Source: Pseudomonadota bacterium (lineage in GTDB: Bacteria > Pseudomonadota > Alphaproteobacteria > Rhodospirillales > Magnetospirillaceae). From it: a DNA stretch of 64,000 nt. The DNA lies in contig JAJYTF010000012.1 in the NCBI GenBank assembly GCA_021793155.1, forward strand, positions 1-64,000. The letters run 5' to 3'. The notes beneath the pieces were generated by a model. It was not told where the DNA came from and searched no databases. It saw only the letters and a program-made list of their open reading frames with translations. The translations under genes and the position numbers were made by a program. Shown here one piece after another: positions 33,396-43,892 of this stretch. Numbering within the stretch: the first letter of the stretch is position 1; every line of letters begins with the position of its first letter.

Positions 33396-34094
33396 TCAAA
33401 GGCGGATGGGGAGAGATCCCCCCACGTCGATGCCGTCCAATCTCAGACGGCAATCATAGCAGATTGCTTCGACGCCTGCGGCAATTGCGTGGTGCAGTGC
33501 CCGCGCATAAGTCGGATCGATGTCTTCGGCCGGTGAAAAGAAACGGCAGTCGTCCCTTTGCACCAGGAAAAGCATGACGGCCCGTTCACCCGCTGCCACC
33601 ATTTCGGCGAGTTCGGCCAGATGCTTGGCGCCGCGTGCGGTGACCGCGTCGGGAAAGCATGCGGCCTCGCCCCGCTTCAAGTGGACATTCTTGACTTCGA
33701 CAAAACATGTAGGGCGTCCGGCCGACGACAGCAACAAATCGATCCGCGAGGCGCGGCCATACGGCACCTCACGCCGAATGCCGTCATAGCCGGTCAATTC
33801 CTCGATGCGCCCGCCGGCCACCGCTTCGGCGACGATGGCGTTCGGGTGCATGGTGTTGATTCCCACCAATCGCCCATCGATCCGGGCCAATTCCCAGCTC
33901 CACGCCAGCTTGCGGGTCGGTTTGGTCGAATAGGACAGCCAGACCTCCAATCCCGGGTCGGAAAGTCCCAGCATCGCGCCCGAATTGGCAACATGCGCCG
34001 TCACCAGTTCTCCGGAGTCGAGTTGCACCTCGCTGAGGAACCGCTTATAGCGGCGTACCAGCGTGCCGCGGGTCAAAGGGCCTGAAAACTGCAT
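33396..34094 (-). CDS. sfsA: SfsA family protein (putative nuclease/sugar fermentation stimulation)
   Basis: This 232-residue protein has the SfsA layout: an OB-like N-terminal part (TRGTLVRRYKRFLSEVQLDSGELVTAHVANSG) and the PD-(D/E)XK-like RIDLLLSSAGRPTCFVEVKNV. FLVQRDDCRFFSP comes later. The nuclease-like motif suggests DNA binding or cleavage; the biological role is not settled. It is followed by map on the same strand. Confidence 0.93.
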   Translation of the reverse strand: MQFSGPLTRGTLVRRYKRFLSEVQLDSGELVTAHVANSGAMLGLSDPGLEVWLSYSTKPTRKLAWSWELARIDGRLVGINTMHPNAIVAEAVAGGRIEELTGYDGIRREVPYGRASRIDLLLSSAGRPTCFVEVKNVHLKRGEAACFPDAVTARGAKHLAELAEMVAAGERAVMLFLVQRDDCRFFSPAEDIDPTYARALHHAIAAGVEAICYDCRLRLDGIDVGGSLPIRL

Positions 34095-34175
34095 GCGGGC
34101 AAAGCTAGCCGAATTGTCGCCCGCCGTCGACTGGCAGGGAAACCGTCGCCCAGGAAAGTCCTGTCAAAGGTATCC

Positions 34176-35087
34176 TCAGGTCTCCGGTAGTGTCCGGGGC
34201 CGCTCGCAGTCGTTCAATGCCTCCGCCAGATTGACCCGCCCGGCTCCTGGAGCGAGCGGCTTCTGCTGCGACGGATGCGGACGCCACGCCGTCAGCGTCA
34301 GGATCTGGAAAGTGGCGGGCAGCCGGCCGCCTTCGCCCTTGAAGCGTTCTTCGTACAGCGACAGCGCGCGGAACAGCGTGGCCCGGCGGGTGAGGTTCTT
34401 CCGGCGGCCGCTCACTGCGTTGGTCTCGCCCATGCCGCGCAGATCAGCGAACAGGCGCATGGCGTCGGTGTAGGTGACCGTGATGGTTTCGGCGTCGACC
34501 ACCGGCAAGGCGAACCCCGCCCGCTGCAGCAGGGCGCCGGCGTCCCGCACATCGGTGAAGGGCGAGACACGGGGGCCAACTCCGCCTTCTTCGGCCAATT
34601 CCGCTTCAAGCAGGCACTCGCGCAGTTCCCAAAGCGTGTCGCCGCCAAGCATGGTTGCGACCAACAGGCCGTCCTGCTTCAGCGTGTGCCTGATCTGCAG
34701 CAGGGTTCCCGGCAGGTCATTGACCCAGTGCAGCGAAAGGTTGCTGATCACCAAATCGAACGACTCGGGGGCAAAGGGCAGGAATTCTTCGTCGGCCGCG
34801 ACCGTCGGATTGCCCGTAGCCCGGGCGGCCCGGCCGGCCATCGCCGAGGACAACTCGCATTGCACCAGGGTTTCGATCCCGCCGCGGCCGTTCAGGGTTT
34901 CCGCCATCTGGCCGGTATGGCAGCCGACGTCCAACGCCACCGGAAAGCGCCGCGTAACGTCGAGCAGCCGATCGGCCAAGCGATCGGCCACTTCGCGCAG
35001 GAGAAAGTCATGTTCAGCCAGTCGCGGCGCCGCCCGATCACGCTGGCGCCGAACCTGATTGCGATCAAAGACGAGGACATCGTGCAT
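34176..35087 (-). CDS. SAM-dependent methyltransferase (NDUFAF5/BioC-like)
   Basis: The 303-residue protein has a class I Rossmann methyltransferase with motif I ALDVGCHTGQM at about 50-61 and LVISNLSLHWVNDLPG as motif IV. The layout and the C-terminal PFTDVRDAGALLQRAGF resemble the mitochondrial complex I assembly factor NDUFAF5 and BioC. Which substrate it methylates cannot be told here. It is divergent from comF with a gap of 92 bp. Confidence 0.85.
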   Translation of the reverse strand: MHDVLVFDRNQVRRQRDRAAPRLAEHDFLLREVADRLADRLLDVTRRFPVALDVGCHTGQMAETLNGRGGIETLVQCELSSAMAGRAARATGNPTVAADEEFLPFAPESFDLVISNLSLHWVNDLPGTLLQIRHTLKQDGLLVATMLGGDTLWELRECLLEAELAEEGGVGPRVSPFTDVRDAGALLQRAGFALPVVDAETITVTYTDAMRLFADLRGMGETNAVSGRRKNLTRRATLFRALSLYEERFKGEGGRLPATFQILTLTAWRPHPSQQKPLAPGAGRVNLAEALNDCERPRTLPET

Positions 35088-35179
35088 CGCCCGCTATATG
35101 GCACGCCGCGCGACCGGTGCAAACAGGAATATGGCCGCGGACAATTGCCGAAGCCGGGAATCTGCCATAGGTTGAACGC

Positions 35180-35938
35180 GTGACAAAGTTGATCCCCCGA
35201 CTCGTGCTCGCCGCGCTTGGCCGGACCGCCCGGCTGGCGCTCGATCTGGTGCTGCCGCCGCGCTGCCTGTCCTGCGGCACGCTGACCGGCACGATGGGCG
35301 GCCTGTGCCCGGCCTGCTGGAACCGCATGGTTTTTCTGGGCCCGCCGTGGTGCCGAAGCTGCGGCCATCCGTTCGAGGCCGATCCAGGCCCGGCGGCGGT
35401 TTGCGGCATCTGTGCCGGCAAGCCGCGGCAGTTCGGCCGGGCGCGCGCCGTCCTGCGCTACGACGACGCCAGCAAGCCGTTGGTCCTTGGGTTCAAACAT
35501 GCCGACAAAACCGCTCTCGCGCCGCATTTCGCCCGCTGGATGGCGCGGGCCGGGGCCGACCTCCTGGCCGAGGCCGATCTCATCGTGCCGGTCCCGCTGC
35601 ACCGATGGCGCCTGTTTCATCGCCGTTACAACCAGGCCGCGCTGTTGGCCGGTGCGCTAAGCCGGTCTTCCGGCGTGCCCTGGGCGGCGGAGGCGCTTCT
35701 GCGGGTGCGTCGAACCAGGCCGCAAGGTACCATGGGCCGGCTGCAGCGGCACCGCAACGTGCAGGGCGCATTCACCATCAACGACCCTTCCTCGCTCGCT
35801 GGTCGGCGCGTGCTGCTGGTCGACGACGTGCTGACGACCGGCGCCACCATCGACGAATGTGCCCGGATTCTGCTGCGGGGGGGAGCCCGATCGGTCGATG
35901 TGCTGACCTTCGCCCGGGTCGTGCTTGCCCACGGATAA
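35180..35938 (+). CDS. comF: ComF family phosphoribosyltransferase-like protein
   Basis: The 252-residue protein has an N-terminal zinc-finger-like region with CLSCGTL, CPACW, CRSCG and CGIC. A type I phosphoribosyltransferase domain follows, with PRPP loop VLLVDDVLTTGAT. ComF/GntX proteins are linked to DNA uptake in competent species, but function outside those is unclear. The start is GTG 35180. Confidence 0.9.
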   Translation: MTKLIPRLVLAALGRTARLALDLVLPPRCLSCGTLTGTMGGLCPACWNRMVFLGPPWCRSCGHPFEADPGPAAVCGICAGKPRQFGRARAVLRYDDASKPLVLGFKHADKTALAPHFARWMARAGADLLAEADLIVPVPLHRWRLFHRRYNQAALLAGALSRSSGVPWAAEALLRVRRTRPQGTMGRLQRHRNVQGAFTINDPSSLAGRRVLLVDDVLTTGATIDECARILLRGGARSVDVLTFARVVLAHG

Positions 35939-36019
35939 GGTAACGGCCGGGCGGCGCGTCTACACTGGTGTTGAGGTTCGGCGCTGCTATATTCAGGGCG
36001 ATATTGTCTGGAGAGGTCG

Positions 36020-36283
36020 ATGGCCGAGGTTGAAATCTACACCACCCAAGTCTGTCCCTATTGTATCCGCGCCAAGGCGCTGCTGACCCGCAAGGGGGTG
36101 ACGTTCCGCGAGATCGATGTCGGCGGGTCATGGGATCTGCGCGAGGCCATGACCGAGCGGGCTGGTGGCAGTCATACGGTACCCCAGATCTTTATCGACG
36201 GGCAGCATGTGGGCGGTTGCGACGACCTCCACGCCCTTGATCGGCAAGGCAAGCTCGATCGCTTGCTCGGGCTGGTGGCATGA
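36020..36283 (+). CDS. grxC: Glutaredoxin 3
   Basis: An 87-residue glutaredoxin with dithiol site C12-PYC15, cis-Pro in HTVPQIF and the glutathione contact GGCDDLHALD. It reduces disulfides and protein-glutathione mixtures in the cytoplasm. Its stop overlaps the start of the next gene as ATGA, so the two are translated together. Confidence 0.95.
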   Translation: MAEVEIYTTQVCPYCIRAKALLTRKGVTFREIDVGGSWDLREAMTERAGGSHTVPQIFIDGQHVGGCDDLHALDRQGKLDRLLGLVA

Positions 36284-37101
36284 GTTTCAAGGCCGCCTGT
36301 ATCCAGGTCAATGCGGGAAACGACATGGATGTCAACATCCAGGCCGCCGCCTCGCTGGCCTGCGACGCCCGTGCTGCCGGCGCCGAGTTGGTGCTGATGC
36401 CGGAAAACGTCGCCATGATGGAATGGGGGCGGAAGAACATCACCGACAAGGCCATGCCCGAAGCCGAGCACAGGGCCTTGGCCGCGTTCCGCGAACTGGC
36501 GGCTGAGACGCGCCTGTGGCTGCATTGCGGCTCCCTTGCGGTGCTTCTCGACGACGGGCGGGTGGCCAACCGCAGTTTCGTGATCGATCCACGGGGCGAC
36601 GTCGTCGCCTGCTACGACAAGATCCACATGTTCGACGTGGACCTGGGAAATGGCGAGTCCTACAAGGAATCGGCCACCTTCGCGCCTGGCGGAGAGGCGG
36701 TGCTGGCAGGGCTGCCCTGGGGAAGGCTTGGGCTCTCCATTTGCTACGACCTGCGGTTTCCCTACCTCTACCGCAGCATGGCCAAGGCGGGAGCGCAGTT
36801 CCTTGCCGTGCCGGCGGCATTCACCCGTACCACCGGGCGCGCCCATTGGCATGTGCTGCTGCGTGCCCGTGCCATTGAGACCGGATGCTTCGTTTTCGCT
36901 CCGGCGCAGTGCGGCGAACATGTGGGCGGCCGGCAGACTTTCGGACATGCCCTGATCGTTTCCCCCTGGGGCTCGATCCTGGCCGATGCGGGCGAACAGC
37001 CCGGTTTCATCATGGCTGATATCGATCCGTCCGAGACCGACGAGGCACGCCACAAAATCCCGGCGCTGACCCATGACCGATCCTATGCCGAACCGATCTG
37101 A
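36280..37101 (+). CDS. Carbon-nitrogen hydrolase (Nit1/omega-amidase family)
   Basis: The 273-residue nitrilase-superfamily protein has the Glu-Lys-Cys triad: E42 in LMPENVAMM, K114 in CYDKIHMFDV and C155 in GLSICYDLRFP. The surroundings match the Nit1 subgroup, which removes deaminated glutathione. Linkage to grxC (four-base overlap) fits glutathione-related repair. It is followed by the DUF1178 gene. Confidence 0.9.
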   Translation: MSFKAACIQVNAGNDMDVNIQAAASLACDARAAGAELVLMPENVAMMEWGRKNITDKAMPEAEHRALAAFRELAAETRLWLHCGSLAVLLDDGRVANRSFVIDPRGDVVACYDKIHMFDVDLGNGESYKESATFAPGGEAVLAGLPWGRLGLSICYDLRFPYLYRSMAKAGAQFLAVPAAFTRTTGRAHWHVLLRARAIETGCFVFAPAQCGEHVGGRQTFGHALIVSPWGSILADAGEQPGFIMADIDPSETDEARHKIPALTHDRSYAEPI

Positions 37102-37158
37102 CCTCCCGCTGCCCGGGCGACGTTGTGCGCCCCCCGTTCTTGCTGCAATATTGCCATA

Positions 37159-37569
37159 ATGATTCTATTCAATCTCATCTGCGGCCACGACCATGAGTTC
37201 GAAGGATGGTTCCGTGACGGGGCTACCTACGACCTTCAGGCTGCGGCCGGCGAAATATGGTGCCCGACTTGCGGGGACCGCCAGATACGCAAGGCGCCCA
37301 TGGCCCCGCGCTTGATCAAGGGCCGAGGTGGGGCCGACGAGAAGGCTGTTCCCGAGTTGCGCGAGGCGTTGCTTGCCCTGCGCCGTGATGTCGAGGAAAA
37401 TTGCGCCTATGTCGGGGATCGCTTCCCGGACGAGGCGCGGCGAATACATTACGGCGAGGCCGAGAAACGTCCCGTGTATGGCGAAGCCACCTTGGCTGAG
37501 GCGCGGGCGCTTGTGGATGAAGGAGTCGAGGTGGTGCCTCTTCCCTGGCGGCCTCGCCATGACGCATAA
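37159..37569 (+). CDS. DUF1178 family protein
   Basis: The 136-residue protein starts MILFNLICGHDHEFEGWFRDG with an early cysteine and a second site WCPTCGDRQI, together a likely zinc ribbon. The conserved DUF1178 family is common in alphaproteobacteria and of unknown role. ATG 37159 is the family start; a longer in-frame start has no support. It is downstream of the nitrilase and 12 bp before the next small gene. Confidence 0.9.
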   Translation: MILFNLICGHDHEFEGWFRDGATYDLQAAAGEIWCPTCGDRQIRKAPMAPRLIKGRGGADEKAVPELREALLALRRDVEENCAYVGDRFPDEARRIHYGEAEKRPVYGEATLAEARALVDEGVEVVPLPWRPRHDA

Positions 37570-37581
37570 GGAGCGGTTCCG

Positions 37582-37863
37582 ATGGAGAAAGTTTCCCGGC
37601 GGACTTTGATGATGGCGCTCTTGGCCGGCGGCGGTGCGCTCGTTGGGTCGAGCCGGCGCGCCTCGGCCTTTACCGCGGATGCTCCCAGCGCCCGGATCCT
37701 GGCCATGCACGAAAATGCCTGCGGGGCAACGGCCAGCCACAAGGAACTGGTAGCCGAAGTCGACAGTATCCTGGGCGACAAGTATACGGCCGCGGAAAAG
37801 CGGCAGATCGTCGCCGGCCTGACCTGCCCGATCTGCGGTTGCCCGTTGGCGGGGCTATTCTAG
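37582..37863 (+). CDS. Small Tat-type exported protein with CPICGCPL motif
   Basis: The 93-residue protein begins MEKVSRRTLMMALLAGGGAL, a twin-arginine-like signal (R6-R7) with cleavage near RASA. The mature part is 60 residues with cysteines at 47, 82, 85 and 87; the last three form CPICGCPL at the very C-terminus. Such a cluster may bind a metal or a cofactor, which would explain Tat export. I do not recognise a family. A good ribosome site (AAGGAG) precedes the ATG. Confidence 0.7.
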   Translation: MEKVSRRTLMMALLAGGGALVGSSRRASAFTADAPSARILAMHENACGATASHKELVAEVDSILGDKYTAAEKRQIVAGLTCPICGCPLAGLF

Positions 37864-37908
37864 CCAGAATATCGTCAGATCGGGCTTTGTCATCGCGAGT
37901 GGGGCAAA

Positions 37909-37946
37909 GCGATCCCCCGGGGCGCGCGTCCGCGCTCCGGGATCGC
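37909..37946. terminator. Hairpin between convergent small Tat gene and chemoreceptor gene
   Basis: Arms gcgatccc (37909-37916) and gggatcgc (37939-37946) bracket a GC-rich middle that can pair further. The position between convergent stops and the gtcatcgcgag context recall dispersed intergenic repeats in alphaproteobacteria. Confidence 0.5.
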
Positions 37947-37950
37947 CGAC

Positions 37951-40083
37951 TCAATGTTTCCTGACATTGGTCAGAAAATTGTCGACTTGGGTGCGTAGCT
38001 GCTGAGATTGCCGCGACAGGCTGGCCACGGCATCCAGCACTTGCCCGGCGGCGCGTTCCGTATCGGCGGCGGCGGTAGTCACCCCCGAAATGTTGCTGGT
38101 GACGACGCGTGTCCCTTCGGCTGCTAGTTGGACGCTGCGGGCGATTTCCCGGGTCGTCATCCCCTGCGCCTCGACCGCCACCGACATGGTCGAGGCGATA
38201 TCGTTGATCTGCGTGATGGTACCGACGATTCCGTGGATGGCCGACACGGCATTCTGCGTGGCTTGCTGCACATTGGCGATCTGCACCGATATCTCTTCCG
38301 TGGCGCGGCCGGTTTGCGAGGCCAAGCTTTTGACCTCGCCGGCGACGACGGCAAAACCCTTGCCCGCATCTCCGGCCCGAGCCGCTTCGATGGTGGCATT
38401 CAGCGCCAGCAGGTTGGTCTGCGCGGCGATGGCGTTGATCAAGTCGACCACTTCGCCGATCTTCTGGGCCGCTTCGGCCAGGCCTTGCACCATCTGGTCG
38501 GCGCGCTGCGCCTCACCCACTGCGAGCCGCGCGATCTCCGCCGAGTGGGCCACATAGGCGGAGATATCGGAAATGGAGCTGGACAGTTGGGTGCTGGCTT
38601 CGGCTACCGAACGGACATTGCCGGCCGCCTCGGCGGCGGCTTGGGCCGCCGTGGACGACTGAAGGCTGGTGGCGTCAGCCGTCTTCGACATCACTTCCGC
38701 CGTCTGCTTCATGTCGCCGGCTGCGGACGAAACTCCTTCGACCACCGACCGCACGCTGGCTTCGAAGCTGTCGGCCATGTCCTGCATCGCCTGGCGCCGA
38801 TCCAACTCGGCCTGCCGTTTGAGTTCGGCCTGTTCCCTCTGCAACCGATCCATCTGCAGGGCGTTTTCCTTGAACACCTGGACGGCTTGCGCCATCTCGC
38901 CGATCTCGTCGGCGCGGTGGAGGGCCGGAATGAACGTGTCGAGATGGCCCGCGGCCAGCGATCCCATTGCCCCGGTCATGGCGCCGAGTGGCGTCGTGGT
39001 GTTGCGCGCGACCGCCAAGCCGATCGCCACCACGGCGACCAGCACCAGCGCCCCGCCAATCAGCATGAACTTGCCCATCGCATGGGCCGGCGCCATGATC
39101 TCGGCGATCTCGATTTCACCGACGACCGCCCACTGGGCCCCGAGGAACGACAGTGGCGCATAGACGGCGACGGCGGGCTGGCCGCGCAGGCCGTTCACCG
39201 TGACAACTCCCTTATGCCCGGCCAGTGCCTCGCTGACCGCGGTGTTGTCCACCCGCTGGCGCAGGATTTCCGGCTGAGTGGCGAGCCGCGGCTGGCTGCG
39301 CAGGGTCTTGTCGGCGCCGACCAGATAAGTCTGGCCGGTTTTGCCCATGCCGACGGCCAACTGCATGATGTCGTTGATGCGGCCGATGGGCATCTGGAAG
39401 ATCAGCGCGCCCAGGTACTGCCCGTCGTCGCCGATCACCGGCGCCCCGATGAAGCTGGCAGGCTGTCCGCCCATCTCGGCGAAAGCCCTGACGTCGGTGA
39501 AGAAGACCTGGCCCTTTTTCGGAGCTGCGGCGATACGGCGGAACAGTTGGGCCAGATCGCCGTCCTTCCATTTGCCGGTCAGCAGGTTGGTGGCGTAGTC
39601 GGGGCCTTTTGAGACCGAATAGACGACCGCGCCGTCGGGATTGACCAGAAAGATGTCGGGGAAGCCCTTGGCTTCCATGAAATGGCGGAACCAGGCATGG
39701 TAACGGGCATGGACGTCGGCATAGTCCGATCCATCGTTGGCGGTGTCCACGGCGATGCGCTTGGCGGCGTCCTGGTCGGCCGCGTAGAGATTGCGCAATT
39801 GCTCTTCGCCGCCCTTGATCGCCTTGTAGCCATAGTCGAATTCGGTCAGCCCGTCGGCCACGGTCTTGATGCCGGCAAGAATCAGGATGTCCTTGCGGAC
39901 ACCGTCCAGGTAGCGGTCCAGTTCGACCTTTCGTCCTTCGACCGTCGCCTCCAATTTTCCCTTGGCCGCGTCGGTGAGGTCCGAAGAGCCCTTGGTGTAG
40001 GCCAGGCTGCCGATGACGACAGCGGCAATCGACGCAAGGGAAACGAACAGGATAGGAAGCTTGTGGGCGATCCGGAGCCGCAT
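37951..40083 (-). CDS. Methyl-accepting chemotaxis protein with Cache-type sensor
   Basis: The 710-residue protein has an N-terminal membrane helix (about 9-25) and a periplasmic dCache-like domain (about 30-310, with [20 protein letters not shown]). A second helix lies at about 325-345, followed by HAMP and the MCP signalling domain with the hairpin tip [24 protein letters not shown] 40083 is preferred: the alternative ATG at 40095 directly abuts its AGGA site. The ligand is unknown. It is a single gene. Confidence 0.92.
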   Translation of the reverse strand: MRLRIAHKLPILFVSLASIAAVVIGSLAYTKGSSDLTDAAKGKLEATVEGRKVELDRYLDGVRKDILILAGIKTVADGLTEFDYGYKAIKGGEEQLRNLYAADQDAAKRIAVDTANDGSDYADVHARYHAWFRHFMEAKGFPDIFLVNPDGAVVYSVSKGPDYATNLLTGKWKDGDLAQLFRRIAAAPKKGQVFFTDVRAFAEMGGQPASFIGAPVIGDDGQYLGALIFQMPIGRINDIMQLAVGMGKTGQTYLVGADKTLRSQPRLATQPEILRQRVDNTAVSEALAGHKGVVTVNGLRGQPAVAVYAPLSFLGAQWAVVGEIEIAEIMAPAHAMGKFMLIGGALVLVAVVAIGLAVARNTTTPLGAMTGAMGSLAAGHLDTFIPALHRADEIGEMAQAVQVFKENALQMDRLQREQAELKRQAELDRRQAMQDMADSFEASVRSVVEGVSSAAGDMKQTAEVMSKTADATSLQSSTAAQAAAEAAGNVRSVAEASTQLSSSISDISAYVAHSAEIARLAVGEAQRADQMVQGLAEAAQKIGEVVDLINAIAAQTNLLALNATIEAARAGDAGKGFAVVAGEVKSLASQTGRATEEISVQIANVQQATQNAVSAIHGIVGTITQINDIASTMSVAVEAQGMTTREIARSVQLAAEGTRVVTSNISGVTTAAADTERAAGQVLDAVASLSRQSQQLRTQVDNFLTNVRKH

Positions 40084-40378
40084 GTCTTGTTCCATTCCTC
40101 TAGAGTTATTATGATTAATGTATAGGGATACCCCTTTTGCGTAACAGTGTTCAACCGCTGTTAAAAATATTCACTCCCGACGACGCTCCCGGCGCGGATA
40201 AGATGCCGCCCGTCTCCCCGCATCGCCGAGGGGCGGATGTCGAGGTGGGCGCTTTCCCTCGGGAACAATTCTTGCCATAGTGCACGCCCGGTAGGGCGGG
40301 AGCCGAGACTTCCTGCTGGACGATTCCACAAGATATGGTTATAGCGACGGGAATCCCTACAATAGGGCTTTTGCAAGC

Positions 40379-41131
40379 ATGGCTGGGCATTCACAATTCA
40401 AGAACATCATGCACCGCAAGGGCGCGCAGGACGCGAAGCGCGCCAAGGTGTTCACCAAACTGATCCGCGAATTGACCGTTTCGGCGCGTTCGGGCTTGCC
40501 CGACCCGGCGGCTAATCCGCGCCTGCGCGCCGCCATCCAGGCGGCGCGGGAAGCGAACATGCCGAAGGACACCATCGAACGGGCTATCAAGCGCGGTGCC
40601 GGCGGCGAGGGCGACAGCAACTACGAGGAAGTGCGCTACGAAGGCTATGGCCCGGGTTCGGTGGCGATCATCGTCGAAGCATTGACCGATAACCGTAACC
40701 GCACTGCCTCGGAAATCCGCTCGGCCTTCAGCAAGAACGGCGGCAGCCTGGGTGAGACGAATTCGGTCAGCTTCATGTTCGACCGTGTCGGCGCCATCCA
40801 TTACCCCACCGCCACCGCCGACGCCGACGCCATGTTCGAGGCCGCCTTGGAGGCGGGCGCCGACAACGTGGAGTCGAGCGACGATGGCCATGACGTAACT
40901 TGCTTGCCGGACGACCTCAATGCCGTGCGCGAAGCTCTCGAGGCAAAATTCGGCGCACCGGCCAGTGCCCGGCTCGATTGGCGTCCGCAGACCACCGTCC
41001 CGGTGACCGACGAGCAGGCGGCGCAAACCTTGATGAAGCTGCTCGAAGTGCTGGACGACAATGATGACGTGCAGCGGGTCCAGGCCAATTTCGATATTCC
41101 TCAGGACATCATGGAGCGGCTTTCCGCCTGA
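40379..41131 (+). CDS. yebC: YebC/TACO1-family translation/transcription factor
   Basis: The 250-residue protein begins [20 protein letters not shown], and the three-domain YebC family layout continues with [25 protein letters not shown]1 and some YebC proteins help ribosomes through proline-rich stretches, related in purpose to EF-P at the other end of this window; others bind DNA. It lies 127 bp upstream of ruvC in the usual yebC-ruvCAB order. Confidence 0.94.
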   Translation: MAGHSQFKNIMHRKGAQDAKRAKVFTKLIRELTVSARSGLPDPAANPRLRAAIQAAREANMPKDTIERAIKRGAGGEGDSNYEEVRYEGYGPGSVAIIVEALTDNRNRTASEIRSAFSKNGGSLGETNSVSFMFDRVGAIHYPTATADADAMFEAALEAGADNVESSDDGHDVTCLPDDLNAVREALEAKFGAPASARLDWRPQTTVPVTDEQAAQTLMKLLEVLDDNDDVQRVQANFDIPQDIMERLSA

Positions 41132-41169
41132 TAGCATGACCGTACTGCACCTGCGGAGAATTTTCGTGG

Positions 41170-41234
41170 ATGCCCGGATCAAGTCCGGGCATGACGGCTA
41201 TTGTTTTTCGTCATTGCCGGGCTTGACCCGGCAA
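41170..41234. repeat. Two REP-like intergenic palindromes between yebC and ruvC
   Basis: The first hairpin has perfect 9-bp arms atgcccgga/tccgggcat (41170-41192). The second has 8-bp arms ttgccggg/cccggcaa (41214-41234). Both match the style of widespread alphaproteobacterial intergenic palindromes (atgcccgga...tccgggcat). They may act as terminators or supercoil sites; a T-run (gtttttcg) follows the first. Confidence 0.65.
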
Positions 41235-41258
41235 CCCACGTAGCGCGTCGCCCGGAAA

Positions 41259-41765
41259 ATGCGACTGCTCGGCCTTGATCCCGGACTGCGCACCACTGGC
41301 TGGGGCGTGATCGATGCGGTGGGCAACCGGTTGCGCTGGATCGCCGACGGGATCGTGACGTCCGACGACACTCTGTCCTTGGCCGAACGGCTGGCCCAAT
41401 TGCACCGCGGCGTGCAGGCGGTGATCGAGCAATTTGCTCCCGGCGAGGCGGCGGTCGAGGAGACCTTCGTCAACCGCAATCCGGCTTCGACGTTGAAACT
41501 GGGGCAGGCGCGCGGGGCCGTTCTTGCCTCGGCCGGGCTCAAGGGGCTCCCCGTCGCCGAATACGCTCCGAGGCTGGTCAAGAAGTCGATCGTTGGCACC
41601 GGGCAGGCCGCGAAGGAGCAGGTCGGCATGATGGTGCGCCAGCTGCTGCCGGGATGTCAGGCGAACACCGCCGATTCGGCCGACGCGCTGGCCGTGGCCA
41701 TCTGCCATGCCCATCATCGCGGGACGGCCAGGCGCATTCAGGCCGCCGAGGAGAGCGGTCGATGA
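41259..41765 (+). CDS. ruvC: Crossover junction endodeoxyribonuclease RuvC
   Basis: The 168-residue RNase H-fold nuclease begins [16 protein letters not shown] with catalytic D7; further acidic residues are in [11 protein letters not shown] and [12 protein letters not shown]. It cuts Holliday junctions held by RuvAB. Its stop overlaps ruvA as ATGA. Confidence 0.96.
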   Translation: MRLLGLDPGLRTTGWGVIDAVGNRLRWIADGIVTSDDTLSLAERLAQLHRGVQAVIEQFAPGEAAVEETFVNRNPASTLKLGQARGAVLASAGLKGLPVAEYAPRLVKKSIVGTGQAAKEQVGMMVRQLLPGCQANTADSADALAVAICHAHHRGTARRIQAAEESGR

Positions 41766-42397
41766 TCGCCAAGCTGAAGGGGTTGGTCGACGGGGGCGGC
41801 GACGACTGGGCGGTGATCGACGTGGGCGGCGTCGGGTACCTCGTCTACTGTTCGAGCCGCACGCTGGCGCGTCTGCCCAAGGTCGGGCAGGCGACCCAGC
41901 TGTTCATCGAGACCCACGTGCGGGAAGACCATATCCACCTCTACGGCTTTGCGGATGAGGGCGAGCGGGAATGGTTCCGCCTGCTGCTGACGGTGCAGGG
42001 CGTGGGCAGCAAGGTTGGTCTAGCCATCCTTTCCGTTCTTTCGGCCGAGGAGCTGTCGCGCGCCATTGCGGCCGGCGACAAGGCCATGCTCAGCCGGGCG
42101 CAGGGGGTCGGCCCGAAACTGGCGACGCGGCTGCTGACCGAATTGAAGGACAAGGCCGTCGGTATCGCCTTGCCCGGCCTGGCGACCACCGGCCCAGGCG
42201 AGGCCGCCGCCGGTATGGCGCCGCTCGAGGCCGGCCCGCTCGAGGATGCCATTTCCGCCCTGGTCAATCTGGGCTACCGCCGCATCGAGGCCCACGGTGC
42301 CATCCTCAAGGCGTCGGAAAGCCTGGGGCCAGGTGCCGCCACCTCGGTGCTGATCCGTGCCGGGCTCAAGGAACTCGGCCGGGAGGCGGCGCGATGA
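41762..42397 (+). CDS. ruvA: Holliday junction branch migration protein RuvA
   Basis: The 211-residue protein has the OB domain ([12 protein letters not shown]), two helix-hairpin-helix motifs ([32 protein letters not shown]) and the C-terminal RuvB-binding domain ([12 protein letters not shown]). It clamps the junction as a tetramer. It overlaps ruvC and ruvB by four bases each. Confidence 0.96.
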   Translation: MIAKLKGLVDGGGDDWAVIDVGGVGYLVYCSSRTLARLPKVGQATQLFIETHVREDHIHLYGFADEGEREWFRLLLTVQGVGSKVGLAILSVLSAEELSRAIAAGDKAMLSRAQGVGPKLATRLLTELKDKAVGIALPGLATTGPGEAAAGMAPLEAGPLEDAISALVNLGYRRIEAHGAILKASESLGPGAATSVLIRAGLKELGREAAR

Positions 42398-43446
42398 GCA
42401 GCCCGCGCCTGGTCGGCCCGGAGGCGGCACCGGGGGATGCGGAAGCCAGCCTGCGGCCCCTGAGTCTCGGCGACTTCATCGGCCAGCGCGAAGCGTGCGC
42501 CAATCTAGGGGTGTTCATCGCCGCCGCACGGGCGCGCGGCGAGGCGCTGGACCACACCTTGTTCTTCGGCCCGCCCGGCCTCGGCAAGACGACCCTGGCT
42601 CAGATCGTCGCCCGCGAGCTGGGGGTGGGGTTCCGTGCCACCTCTGGCCCGGTCATCGCCAAAGCCGGTGATTTGGCGGCTCTTCTGACCAATCTGGAAC
42701 CGCGCGACGTCCTGTTCATCGACGAAATCCACCGCCTTAATCCTGCCATAGAGGAAGTTCTCTATCCGGCCATGGAGGACTTCCAGCTCGACTTGATCAT
42801 CGGCGAAGGCCCGGCGGCGCGCTCGGTGCGCATCGACTTGGCACCGTTTACACTGGTCGGAGCGACAACACGATCGGGACTGCTTACGACTCCGTTGCGC
42901 GAACGATTCGGTATTCCCTTGCGCATGAATTTCTATACGCCGGACGAACTGGAATTGATCGTCAGCCGCGGCGCCCGCGTTCTGGGCTGCGCCATGACCA
43001 AGGACGGAGCGGGCGAGATCGCGCGCCGCGCGCGCGGCACGCCCCGGGTGGCCGGGCGCCTGTTGCGCCGCGTGCGGGATTTCGCGGTGGTCGCCGAAAC
43101 CATGCCGGTGACGGCCGAAGTGGCCAATGACGGGCTAAATCGCCTGGGCGTCGATCAACTGGGCCTGGACGCCATGGACCGCCGATACCTGACCTGCATC
43201 GCGGGCAACTATGGCGGCGGGCCGGTGGGGGTGGAAACGCTGGCCGCCGCCTTGTCGGAGCAACGCGATACCATCGAAGAGGTGATCGAACCCTTCCTCC
43301 TCCAACAGGGCCTGTTGCAGCGGACACCGCGCGGGCGGGTTCTGGCGGCGGCAGGGTATCGGCATCTTGGGCTGACGCCGGTACGTCAGCCGGAGCAGTT
43401 CGACCTGCTGGATGATGATCCTGCGGGGGAGGATGGTGATGACTGA
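42394..43446 (+). CDS. ruvB: Holliday junction DNA helicase RuvB
   Basis: The 350-residue AAA+ motor has Walker [10 protein letters not shown], Walker [10 protein letters not shown], sensor [11 protein letters not shown] and a C-terminal winged helix ([14 protein letters not shown]). It drives branch migration. The C-terminus is a short acidic tail of Asp and Glu. The last eight bases overlap ybgC. Confidence 0.96.
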   Translation: MSSPRLVGPEAAPGDAEASLRPLSLGDFIGQREACANLGVFIAAARARGEALDHTLFFGPPGLGKTTLAQIVARELGVGFRATSGPVIAKAGDLAALLTNLEPRDVLFIDEIHRLNPAIEEVLYPAMEDFQLDLIIGEGPAARSVRIDLAPFTLVGATTRSGLLTTPLRERFGIPLRMNFYTPDELELIVSRGARVLGCAMTKDGAGEIARRARGTPRVAGRLLRRVRDFAVVAETMPVTAEVANDGLNRLGVDQLGLDAMDRRYLTCIAGNYGGGPVGVETLAAALSEQRDTIEEVIEPFLLQQGLLQRTPRGRVLAAAGYRHLGLTPVRQPEQFDLLDDDPAGEDGDD

Positions 43447-43888
43447 ACACGCGATGTCCGGTTGGCTGGCCGGTAAGCGGCACCATTTCCCGTTGCGCGT
43501 CTACTATGCCGAGACCGATGCCGGGGGAGTCGTCTACCACGCCGCCTATCTGGCCTTCGCCGAGCGGGCGCGCACCGAGATGATGCGTCTCATTCATATC
43601 GATCATATTGCCTTGCAGAACGAGCTGGGGCTGCTTTTCGCGGTTCGCAGCTGCGAGATCGACTACCTGCGCTCGGCCAGACTGGACGACGCATTGGTGG
43701 TGCATTCAGAACTTATTCACTTGGGCGGAGCCAGCCTGCACGTCGTCCAATCCATTCGCCGGGGCGAAGAGGAACTGGCGCGGCTGACAGTGCGTCTGGT
43801 GTGCATGCACATGACCGGCAGCGCCACCCGGATTCCCGTCGCCGTGCGCGACAAGCTGAAAAACTTCCTTACTCAAGAAGCGGACTAG
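43439..43888 (+). CDS. ybgC: Tol-Pal associated acyl-CoA thioesterase YbgC
   Basis: The 149-residue hot-dog thioesterase has the active-site motif [13 protein letters not shown] (D27, H34). YbgC hydrolyses acyl-CoA or acyl-ACP and is encoded at the head of tol operons in many proteobacteria. ATG 43439 follows GGGGGAGG; a start six codons later is also possible. It precedes tolQ by 4 bp. Confidence 0.93.
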   Translation: MTEHAMSGWLAGKRHHFPLRVYYAETDAGGVVYHAAYLAFAERARTEMMRLIHIDHIALQNELGLLFAVRSCEIDYLRSARLDDALVVHSELIHLGGASLHVVQSIRRGEEELARLTVRLVCMHMTGSATRIPVAVRDKLKNFLTQEAD

Positions 43889-43892
43889 AGCC

